Below are positions 8,780-16,111 of a stretch of 64,000 nucleotides of DNA, one piece after another. Location: NCBI GenBank assembly GCA_023300545.1, contig JALZVT010000079.1:1-64000 (forward strand). The letters are read 5' to 3'. Source of the DNA: Pseudomonadales bacterium (GTDB lineage Bacteria > Pseudomonadota > Gammaproteobacteria > Pseudomonadales > Azotimanducaceae). The notes under the pieces were generated by a model that made no database searches, had not been told where the DNA came from, and saw nothing but the letters and a program-made list of their open reading frames with translations. A program made the position numbers and the translations under genes. How positions within the stretch are numbered: the first letter of the stretch is position 1; each line of letters opens with the position of its first letter.

Positions 8780-9739
8780 GTGAAACTGCTCATTGCTATC
8801 GCGACCGTACTACTTGTTTTTTCCACGGGTGCAAAATCAGCTGTTGTCAGCGGATTTGATGTCGGCGCACTCGGGGTGATCCAAGTGGCCGAACCTTCCT
8901 GCAAGCGGGTGAAAAGCAAAGATCCTGCGTGCGGTAATGGTGTGCTCTTTGAAATGGCCCATTCAACGGCTGCAGATACATTGTGGCGGCACGACAGTCC
9001 TGTTCTAGGGGTTGTCGTTAACGGTCAGGCGGTTGCTTATCCAGTGGCCATGCTACTTTGGCATTGGGTGATCAATGATGAGGTCGGTGGACAGCCCATT
9101 GTGGTGGCGTTTTGTCGAATATGCGGGTCGGGTGGTGTTTACCGCCGCACGGTGGGCGGCGATGTTCTCAACTTTGGTACTTCTGGGCTGATCTACGACA
9201 GAGACATGCTGTTGTACGACGAACAGAGCCTCACACTCTGGTCCTGGGGCAGTCAGTCAGCCGTTGCGGGTCCTCTTAGACACAGCACTCTTGAGCTTCT
9301 TGTCAGTAATCAGCAAACATTAGCGGACTGGCTCGAGCTGCATCCTGAGTCACTGATTGCCAGTGGGGGTGCTGCGGGCCTGAAGGCCAATAGCGGAGGC
9401 TATCAGGTGACTCCAAACGGCAACTCTGCACTCGGTGATAGCGTCTATTCCGGGCTTGAGCGTACCGTTGGGCAATTACCGTCTGCGATGCCGGTTCTGC
9501 TGGTGTCGATCAATAACGAATCTATTGCCTTTCCAGCGTCAGAAGTGCTCGCCGTGAAGCAAGTTAATATGACCGGTGAAAACGGGGCCTTCACTCTTGA
9601 ATTTGATGCAGCTACCCAGAAATTTAGCATTGAGGGTGAGTACAAGGGGGAGCGAATGAGGCTCGTCGAACTGTTCGTCCGACACCCGGAGGCCGGAGTG
9701 TTCCAAGCCGATCAAGCCGTTTTGGGAGATGCTAAATGA
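8780..9739 (+). CDS. DUF3179 domain-containing exported protein
   Basis: 319 residues from a GTG with AAGGAA upstream. The open frame reaches further back but contains the promoter. A signal peptide (about 1-20) is followed by the DUF3179 core: VAYPVAMLLWHWVINDEVGG, VAFCRICGSGGVY with a CxxC, FGTSGLIYDRDMLLYD and LTLWSWGSQSA. DUF3179 proteins are widespread in marine bacteria and uncharacterised; the CxxC suggests redox or metal chemistry. A second, longer paralogue is at 58664. It is coupled by ATGA to the glycine-zipper gene, and the operon has its own sigma-54 promoter. Confidence 0.8.
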   Translation: MKLLIAIATVLLVFSTGAKSAVVSGFDVGALGVIQVAEPSCKRVKSKDPACGNGVLFEMAHSTAADTLWRHDSPVLGVVVNGQAVAYPVAMLLWHWVINDEVGGQPIVVAFCRICGSGGVYRRTVGGDVLNFGTSGLIYDRDMLLYDEQSLTLWSWGSQSAVAGPLRHSTLELLVSNQQTLADWLELHPESLIASGGAAGLKANSGGYQVTPNGNSALGDSVYSGLERTVGQLPSAMPVLLVSINNESIAFPASEVLAVKQVNMTGENGAFTLEFDAATQKFSIEGEYKGERMRLVELFVRHPEAGVFQADQAVLGDAK

Positions 9740-10266
9740 TAGCTAAAGAATGGCTTTGTGTGACCTTATTAATCGGCTTGAGTAGTAATGCATTTGCTCA
9801 CGAGAGCAATACGCGGTCTGCTTATGAGGAGCAGTACTACATCAATGCGCGAGTAGAAGCTTACCGGCCCGCTTATGGATTTGTTGATGTTCCTTTAAGT
9901 CGCTGTGAGCGCTCAGTTGATCGCCACAGAAACCACCGCAATAAGGGCATTGGTGGGGCTGTTATCGGCGGCCTGCTCGGTGGGGTAGTCGGTAATCAGG
10001 TGGGTAGTGGTAGCGGCAAAAAAATCGCTACCGCTGGCGGCGCTATTGGTGGCGCGATCATTGGTCAGCGAATCGCGACCCGAGATCGGAGGCGCGATCA
10101 ACGAGGAGGCAGTTGTCGGCAGTATAACGGCGGATATCAAGAAGAGCAGTTGGTGGGCTACGACGTCACCTATCGCCTGCATGGCGTAGATCATGTGGTG
10201 CGCACGCGTTACGAGCCTGGCAATAGTATACGACTTCACATGAGGGTTCGCGCTGATGAACAGTAG
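9736..10266 (+). CDS. Glycine-zipper (17 kDa surface antigen-like) envelope protein
   Basis: 176 residues: a signal peptide (about 1-22, ending AFA), then a glycine-zipper 2TM segment (KGIGGAVIGGLLGGVVGNQV and TAGGAIGGAIIGQRIATR) and a basic, Cys-containing C-terminal domain (VGYDVTYRLHGVDHVVRT). This is the usual layout of SlyB/Rick_17kDa-type envelope proteins, although no lipobox is visible. It overlaps its upstream neighbour by ATGA and its downstream neighbour by about 11 bases, so the three envelope genes form one translational unit. Confidence 0.8.
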   Translation: MIAKEWLCVTLLIGLSSNAFAHESNTRSAYEEQYYINARVEAYRPAYGFVDVPLSRCERSVDRHRNHRNKGIGGAVIGGLLGGVVGNQVGSGSGKKIATAGGAIGGAIIGQRIATRDRRRDQRGGSCRQYNGGYQEEQLVGYDVTYRLHGVDHVVRTRYEPGNSIRLHMRVRADEQ

Positions 10267-10894
10267 TAAGCCGCTGAGCCTTGTATCTAGCAGTTCTAAT
10301 CAAAGTAAGTGGCTTCGCTTACTTTGCACCCTTGGCATCGCGATGACGCTATCGGCCTGTGTTAGCAAACCTGTAGACGTTCAGGCAAGCGCTCGGAGTG
10401 GGGTGGATTTTTCGAGTTATAAGAGTTTCTACATGCTGCCAGCACCGCCAGGGCGTCCGGGTCAGGTAATAAATACAACTTTCCATCGGCGAGCTGCGAT
10501 CGCGGCCGTTCGTGATGAGCTGCTTTCCCGGGGATACACGCAAACGCAAGAGAGAGAGCAGGCTGATGTCTGGTTGGCGGTGCAGTTCTCCATTCGGAAT
10601 GAGTCACGCCTGCGCAACGTGGTGGAATATGACTATGAACCGAGACGGTATGGCTATGGATACGGCTACGGATATGGCTACCGGAGCTATTACGGGTATT
10701 CTTTGAGTTCCCACAGACGCGTTGAGATTGAAGAGTTTCGGCAAGGTAATATGATTATCGATATGGTTGATCGTCGTAACCAGACGTTGATTTGGGAAGG
10801 CTATGCGCAGGCGAAAGGCGAGCAACAGTTGAATCGCGCAGAGAAAAAAATTCGTAAAGCGGTTGCCGGAATATTCGAGCAATATCCGGGGTGA
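10256..10894 (+). CDS. DUF4136 lipoprotein
   Basis: 212 residues with a lipobox (LSAC) ending a hydrophobic leader at about residue 35, and the DUF4136 fold: DFSSYKSFYML, AIAAVRDELLSRGYTQ, ADVWLAVQFSI, GNMIIDMVDRRNQTLIWEG. The middle carries a YGYGYGYGY run encoded by a short tandem TATGGC/TACGGC repeat. Predicted to sit at the outer membrane, function unknown. It is third in the sigma-54-promoted envelope operon. Confidence 0.85.
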   Translation: MNSSKPLSLVSSSSNQSKWLRLLCTLGIAMTLSACVSKPVDVQASARSGVDFSSYKSFYMLPAPPGRPGQVINTTFHRRAAIAAVRDELLSRGYTQTQEREQADVWLAVQFSIRNESRLRNVVEYDYEPRRYGYGYGYGYGYRSYYGYSLSSHRRVEIEEFRQGNMIIDMVDRRNQTLIWEGYAQAKGEQQLNRAEKKIRKAVAGIFEQYPG

Positions 10895-10970
10895 TAGAGT
10901 GCAGCCAAAAGGCTCCACTTCATTCCACCCAACCCAACCGCGTAAGCAAGACTTGATACAAGGACCAAGA

Positions 10971-11534
10971 ATGAATCTAAAACTAAAGCTAACTGCCTTG
11001 TGCGGTTCACTCCTTCTTTCTGGCTGTGTGTCTACGCCGGGCAAGTACCTAGATGCGAAAACGTTGTTTCAGAACGCCTCAGCATCGAGCCCTTATTTTG
11101 AGACGTCCTATGCGTACGCTCTGTACCCAAATATTGGCAAAGGCGGTGTCGTTCTGGGTGGCGCTCGTGGTGCCGGCGGGGTATTTAAAGATGGGCAGAT
11201 TGCAGGGGAGTCTACGGTGACTCAAATTACGGCGGGTCTGCAGTTTGGTGGTCAGGCCTACAGTCAGATCATCTTCCTTGAAGATGAGCGGGCCTACGAA
11301 GAATTTTGTAATGGTAGCTTCGAATTTGGCGCCAATGCCTCGGCGATAGTGATTACAGCTTCTGCGTCGGCTTCTGCGTCCTCATCGGGCGCCTCCGCGA
11401 CCGCTAGTACAAGCAGCTCCGATGCGGATGTTTATGGGGGCTACCATAAAGGAATGGCCGTCTTTACGATTGCCAAAGGTGGCGCCATGTATGAGGCCTC
11501 TTTGGGTGGTCAAAAATTTAACAGCAACTGCTAA
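10971..11534 (+). CDS. SYLF (YSC84-like) domain lipoprotein
   Basis: 187 residues from the ATG after AAGGACCAAGA. Lipobox LLLSGC, then YALYPNIGKGGVVLGGARG, VTQITAGLQFGGQAYSQII and AYEEFCNGSFEFGA, all hallmarks of the SYLF lipid-binding domain. The second half has a low-complexity Ala/Ser stretch (about residues 130-155). A second SYLF lipoprotein is at 26535. It is the last gene of the DUF3179 operon and ends three bases before the convergent histidine kinase, with no obvious hairpin between. Confidence 0.8.
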   Translation: MNLKLKLTALCGSLLLSGCVSTPGKYLDAKTLFQNASASSPYFETSYAYALYPNIGKGGVVLGGARGAGGVFKDGQIAGESTVTQITAGLQFGGQAYSQIIFLEDERAYEEFCNGSFEFGANASAIVITASASASASSSGASATASTSSSDADVYGGYHKGMAVFTIAKGGAMYEASLGGQKFNSNC

Positions 11535-11537
11535 AGA

Positions 11538-13418
11538 TTAGCGAGGCAGGCGGACTATAAATACTGTCCCATTAGGGTCATTAGGCCGATAGTCTATTGA
11601 CCCGCCTAGCTTTTCCACCATCGTGGCGGTTAGAGCCAAGCCAACTCCTGATCCTTCATTTTTACTATTTGTTTGCTGAAAAAGTTTGAAGATATCAAGG
11701 TTCGCCGAGTTAATGCCGACGCCATTGTCTTCTACATGAATATCTAAAAAATCGTCGTTCTGTACGCTTCTTATCCGAATCACTCCTTGCCTGGCCGGAT
11801 CCAGATATTTAATCGCGTTATCGATTAGGTTGATCATAATGTGCTCTAGAAAAAAGCTATCCGTAGATAGTCGAGTATCCAGATCGTTATGCACCTCAAT
11901 ATTTTTTAGTTTATAGCTAAAGAGTGACAGTACTCGATCAACAGCGGCGTGAGTGTTTAGATCTTCAACTTCCAACGTTCGAAACAGTATTCTCGAGTTA
12001 TCTAGAATAGCGTTCATCAGTAAGGTTGTTTTGGCGATGGATATTTCTATGAACCCAAAGGCTTCAGGCGTCTGCTCTGACATCTGCTCTTTGACGTAAG
12101 AACGCAGCGTGCCATCTGTTACGTCGATGTCGTCTGCGTGCTTCACCAGACCATCAAACTGCTCTCGCAGACTTGTCGTATGTCCCCTGATGTTTATAAG
12201 TGGCGCTTTCAGGTCGTGGGTAATGATGTGGGTGTATTCCTGCAACTCGGCGTTGGCCACTACCAACTCTTTTGTGCTCTGTGCAAGTCGCTTGTTCATC
12301 AGAGAGAATCGAGTCGCTAAATGCAAAACCTCGGCCGGTCCTTCTGTCGGTATCGCCACCGTGCTTTGCGGGTTACCAGCCATTTCATCGCTGGCGAGAG
12401 CAAGCGTTTCTAATGGGTTCGCTGCCCAATGGGCGCTTGATTGGGCTAGGTAGTAAGCGAATACAGCGAGTCCGATCGCGAGGGACAGGTTTAGTAGGCC
12501 AGATATCTGTGCAAACCCTTCGGTGTCCATGACGCTATTCATCAGCGTTTTGTACTGAGTTTGTTGCAAGTCCAGTAGCTGGCTCTGAATGTCACTAGCA
12601 AGCGGCTCTGTCTGCGTGGTTAGCATCTGCTGGGCTCGATTCCAGTTGTCTGATTTTCGTAGCTCGATGGTTTTATCTGCATAGGCGATATAGATCTTGT
12701 ATTCCCTTAGCAGCCATTCGAGCAAGCGGCTCTCATCGGAGTCTTGGGTTACCTTTTCTGATAGTTCGTCCAGGGAGGGTTGTAGGCGACTGCTGCTGTC
12801 GCGGAAGTCTTGAATAGCGGCCACGGATCCGGAGCGAACACATTCGCTCAAGCCTCGGAGTACTTCACCCAACTGCTGGTGGGCAAGCGAGGCAAGCAGG
12901 CGCACGTCTCTGGAGTTGGAAAACTCATTGTTTGCAAGCCCGTTGAGTGCGCTATCAATACGTTGATAGGTTGCAAGTACGTCTTGCTCATACAGTTGGC
13001 GTGCGGGGAAGTTGCCAATTGTTCCTGCTAATTCCTGTACCCACCATTGAGATTCTTCTAGCGAGCGTAATTTCTTTTCCAGTAGGAGATAGGCTTCGTC
13101 GCTGAGTGCGCCCAGCTTTGCCAGTTCGGCGATTTGAGAGGAAGCCTGTCTAGAAAACTGAGTGTCAATCTGTGGAGTGCTATTCGCGCCTGACAACACG
13201 GTGGCGCGTACTTGGGAGATCGAGTTGTCGATGGCAGACACGGCCTGAGCCGAGGCGATTGCGGTGGGTAATCTAACTTCTGTGATGACAGCTGTGCTCT
13301 GCTGTATCTTTACAATGAGAATGAAGCAGATCACCAAAAACAGAGTCGCTAAGGCTGCAATGCGCAAGTGTGACGCGATCAGCCGTTTGTAGAGTGATTG
13401 GGTGTTTTTTTTAGGCAT
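11538..13418 (-). CDS. Transmembrane sensor histidine kinase
   Basis: 626 residues. TM1 (about 18-38) and TM2 (about 305-326) bracket a long helical periplasmic domain of about 265 residues. A HAMP-like linker, a coiled segment (LVVANAELQEYTH) and the phospho-accepting HDLKAPLINIRGH box follow near residue 400. The dimerisation domain is longer than usual by about 30 residues. The ATPase domain shows the N box (HIMINLIDNAIKYLD), G1 (DIHVEDNGVGI) and G2 (GSGVGLALT). It shares an operon with a periplasmic repeat protein and a sigma-54 response regulator, so it very likely phosphorylates that regulator. The stimulus is unknown. Confidence 0.9.
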   Translation of the reverse strand: MPKKNTQSLYKRLIASHLRIAALATLFLVICFILIVKIQQSTAVITEVRLPTAIASAQAVSAIDNSISQVRATVLSGANSTPQIDTQFSRQASSQIAELAKLGALSDEAYLLLEKKLRSLEESQWWVQELAGTIGNFPARQLYEQDVLATYQRIDSALNGLANNEFSNSRDVRLLASLAHQQLGEVLRGLSECVRSGSVAAIQDFRDSSSRLQPSLDELSEKVTQDSDESRLLEWLLREYKIYIAYADKTIELRKSDNWNRAQQMLTTQTEPLASDIQSQLLDLQQTQYKTLMNSVMDTEGFAQISGLLNLSLAIGLAVFAYYLAQSSAHWAANPLETLALASDEMAGNPQSTVAIPTEGPAEVLHLATRFSLMNKRLAQSTKELVVANAELQEYTHIITHDLKAPLINIRGHTTSLREQFDGLVKHADDIDVTDGTLRSYVKEQMSEQTPEAFGFIEISIAKTTLLMNAILDNSRILFRTLEVEDLNTHAAVDRVLSLFSYKLKNIEVHNDLDTRLSTDSFFLEHIMINLIDNAIKYLDPARQGVIRIRSVQNDDFLDIHVEDNGVGINSANLDIFKLFQQTNSKNEGSGVGLALTATMVEKLGGSIDYRPNDPNGTVFIVRLPR

Positions 13419-14347
13419 TACTTGACCCAGTTAGGGCTAAGTTGCGTGTGCTTGAGCAGTAGATCAACTTGGCTTTCCAATCGACCTGCGCGCTGGAAGG
13501 CGTGAGAAGGTAGCCGGTTTCCCGGATAGTAGTCTTTCCTTAGAGGAGCTGCATCTGGCCGGTTGTTGTACAGGTATCGAAGCTGTGCGATTACCAGTAG
13601 CGTCAAGTCATAGACGTCACCGGGAATCACGTCTGTCCGCTGCAATTCAAAATCTGCGATGGTCAGGCATTCTCCGCCTGCCTGGTCAACAACCTGGCGG
13701 ATGGTTTGATGAATGTTGATGAGCCGTTTATAGACATCTGCTGGCACTTTGCGTCGTTCATAATCTGGTTCAACGCCAAGCCTAGGTTCGATATTAAAAG
13801 AACCCAGTACGGCCGACATGATGCCAACACCATAGGTGACCTGCTGATAAACGTCCGCTGGCGTAAAGCGTTGTTGCAGCAGCCGACTTAGCGTGCGGTT
13901 TTGATCGACGATTAACTTAAACACGTCGGTTGGCGTTTTTTCAGCCTGGGCCAGGTCGGGTATCGATACCTCTGGAATAGATAGGTGCTTTTTGACTCTT
14001 AGAATCATGGCATGGCTTTGCTGCACAAGATTCAACACGTGTGCTGGGGTGATTTCTCCTGTAGAGGCTTCGGGTTCTGGTTGGCGTTCACGTGCCTGCT
14101 CAAAGAGAAGTCGGTTAGATTTTCTAAACAGCGTTAGTGCTTGAAAATAGACTTCGCGTGGCTGTGCGTTAGTTATCTCAATGCTTTTACTGGGCAAGCG
14201 TATAGCGCCCATCTCGGTGTGCAGTAGCGCAAGGTCTCCGGCCAGATGTTGTACCTGGTGGTAGACATCGATGGCTTCTACTTCGGCAGTTGCCTCATGA
14301 GCGCCTGTAACGATAACTAGTGCAAGAAGAAGGTGTTTTATTCTCAT
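13418..14347 (-). CDS. Periplasmic protein with eight ~38-residue P-x-D-V-Y repeats
   Basis: 309 residues: a signal peptide (about 1-21, ending ATA) and then eight copies of a unit beginning P-x-(D/E/H)-V-(Y/F). The final residue of this motif falls at 29, 67, 105, 143, 167, 206, 246 and 284, so spacing is 38-40 except one short unit of 24. Each motif is followed by an amphipathic helix (for example YKRLINIHQTIRQVV). It looks like a periplasmic alpha-helical repeat domain. I recognise no family. Its stop overlaps the start of the histidine kinase, and it lies directly downstream of the response regulator. A role as accessory sensor subunit for the kinase is inferred. Confidence 0.8.
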   Translation of the reverse strand: MRIKHLLLALVIVTGAHEATAEVEAIDVYHQVQHLAGDLALLHTEMGAIRLPSKSIEITNAQPREVYFQALTLFRKSNRLLFEQARERQPEPEASTGEITPAHVLNLVQQSHAMILRVKKHLSIPEVSIPDLAQAEKTPTDVFKLIVDQNRTLSRLLQQRFTPADVYQQVTYGVGIMSAVLGSFNIEPRLGVEPDYERRKVPADVYKRLINIHQTIRQVVDQAGGECLTIADFELQRTDVIPGDVYDLTLLVIAQLRYLYNNRPDAAPLRKDYYPGNRLPSHAFQRAGRLESQVDLLLKHTQLSPNWVK

Positions 14348-14358
14348 AGCGTTAGTGT

Positions 14359-15816
14359 TTACTCAAACTTTGGAGTGGGCTTTTCGATGCGTAACTTTTG
14401 CATTCGTGAGCGCAGCGTATTGGGGTGCAAATCTAAGATTCTAGCGGCGCCGGTTTCGCCACTGATGACACCCTTCGTGTGTCGTAAAACCTGCAAAATA
14501 TACTGTCTTTCGACGTCATCGAGAGGTTGCCAGGTATCGGCCTCACTCTGGTTTGAGATCGGCGTTGCGGCTGCGGGAGTGGGGGTAGGGGGCGGGGTCG
14601 AGCGATCTTCAGTAACAGCTTCGATAGGGTGTGCGAAGGGGCCCCATTGCTGGGTGATGATGCCCCGCTCGACGTAGTTGCTGAGTTCTCGAACATTGCC
14701 GGGCCATTTGTACTGGTTTACGCGCTCGATGATCTCAGCGTTAGCATCCGGAGCGACCAAGCTATGGGCTTCTGAGTACTTTCTGACAAAGTGCATGAAG
14801 AGCAGTTCGATGTCTCTGGGTCGCTCATGCAGGGGCGGTATGTGTATCGGAATGACATTGAGGCGATAGTAGAGGTCTTCACGAAATCTGTGGTTGCTTA
14901 CTTCCTGGGGCAGATTGTCGTTGGTTGCGGCTATTACACGTACATCTACATGTTGAGTATCGTTGCTGCCCAGGCGCTGGAAGGTTGATTCTTGTAGAAC
15001 TCGAAGTAGCTTGGGTTGCAAATCGAGAGGCATTTCACCAATTTCGTCTAGGAAGATCGTGCCCCCATCTGCGGCCTCGAATCGACCGATTTGGTTTTTT
15101 GTTGCCCCCGTAAAGGCGCCCTTGGTGTGCCCAAACAGTTCGCTCTCAACCAATTGTGCAGGTAGGGCTGCGCAGTTAATCGTGATAAAGGGCTCGTTGT
15201 GTCGAGGGCTTAAACGATGAATCAGCTGGGCGATCATCTCTTTGCCGGTACCTGTTTCTCCCGTAATCAACACGGTGGCGTTGGTTGGCGCAACCTGCTG
15301 GACAAAGGCTGTGATTCGATTGAATGCCGGGTCTTGGCCTATCAGCCCGCTCTTGACGTTCGACTGATTTAGGGAGGCCGCGAGGTATCGATTGCTGGCC
15401 TCTAGTCGGCCCTGGGCCTGCTCCGACGCTTTGAGGGCGTCCGCGACCGATTTTTCCTTGGCTACTCGGTTGATAACAACCGGCAGTAGCTCGAGATAGT
15501 TACTTTCAAGGTCTTTGACAATGTAATCCTTGGCGCCCAGCTTTAGAGCTGCAACCGCCAGATCTTCACTGCCTTGGCCGGTAAGCATGATGCACGCTTG
15601 ATCAGGCTCCCTATGCATGACGCTGGCCATAAAGTTTAGGCCTTCTCCGTCTGGCAGGTTGTGATCACAAATGATCAAATCGAAAGACCTGTCAGCCGCG
15701 ATAGTGTTGGCGTCAGAAATCGTCGAAACCGTGTGGATGCTGTGCCCGATGCTTTCGATGCGGCGGCTTAGTAAGGCCGCCAGACCAGGATCATCTTCTA
15801 AATAGAGAATTTGCAG
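14359..15816 (-). CDS. Sigma-54-dependent response regulator (NtrC/AtoC type), probable CTG start
   Basis: 485 residues. The receiver domain (acidic pocket E7-D8-D9, phospho-acceptor D51 in IICDHNLPDG, K in DYIVKD) is followed by an AAA+ domain with GETGTGKE, the sigma-54 contact GAFTGA and Walker B FLDEIGE, then a Fis-type helix-turn-helix (TGAARILDLHPNTLRSRMQK). No ATG, GTG or TTG precedes the acidic pocket before the in-frame stop. A clean GGAGG lies 8 bases before a CTG at 15816 (an ATT is two codons on), so I start there. Starting at the TTG at 15678 would delete the first 46 residues. It should activate -24/-12 promoters such as those seen in this window. Confidence 0.85.
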   Translation of the reverse strand: MQILYLEDDPGLAALLSRRIESIGHSIHTVSTISDANTIAADRSFDLIICDHNLPDGEGLNFMASVMHREPDQACIMLTGQGSEDLAVAALKLGAKDYIVKDLESNYLELLPVVINRVAKEKSVADALKASEQAQGRLEASNRYLAASLNQSNVKSGLIGQDPAFNRITAFVQQVAPTNATVLITGETGTGKEMIAQLIHRLSPRHNEPFITINCAALPAQLVESELFGHTKGAFTGATKNQIGRFEAADGGTIFLDEIGEMPLDLQPKLLRVLQESTFQRLGSNDTQHVDVRVIAATNDNLPQEVSNHRFREDLYYRLNVIPIHIPPLHERPRDIELLFMHFVRKYSEAHSLVAPDANAEIIERVNQYKWPGNVRELSNYVERGIITQQWGPFAHPIEAVTEDRSTPPPTPTPAAATPISNQSEADTWQPLDDVERQYILQVLRHTKGVISGETGAARILDLHPNTLRSRMQKLRIEKPTPKFE

Positions 15817-16111
15817 GGGGCAGGCCTCCGTAAGTACAGCTTGAAACTAAAAGGAATCAATTTCCATGCCAAAACGAGGCGCCATAGAAGCATAGCTGCT
15901 GTCGTCGAGTTCGCAAGGTTTGCCTGACTAATCACTATATATCGTGCATGAACGATTTATAGCAAAATGACCTCGTATGGCGTGGACCTGACGGTTTCTT
16001 CTCGGGAGAGTCAGGGTGGGGCGATCATTAACGTAAGCTCACTGGCGGCATGGCTATTGCATTGTCTGTGGTATCGGCTTTTTGCAGGGCCAGTCATAGT
16101 AGAAGGTCTCT
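15817..16111. other. Divergent intergenic region between response regulator and NDH-2
   Basis: 295 bp. On the minus strand TGGCATGGAAATTGAT (15856-15871) resembles a -24/-12 element but has GA for the essential GC, so I do not call it. On the plus strand residues GGAIINVSSLAA are readable at about 16015-16050, like the NxSS strand of a short-chain dehydrogenase, possibly a gene remnant. AAGG precedes the NDH-2 ATG. Confidence 0.3.

Noticed and set aside
15856-15871. Minus-strand TGGCATGGAAATTGAT resembling a sigma-54 promoter ahead of the response regulator
   Set aside because: The invariant GC of the -12 box is GA, so it is probably not functional.
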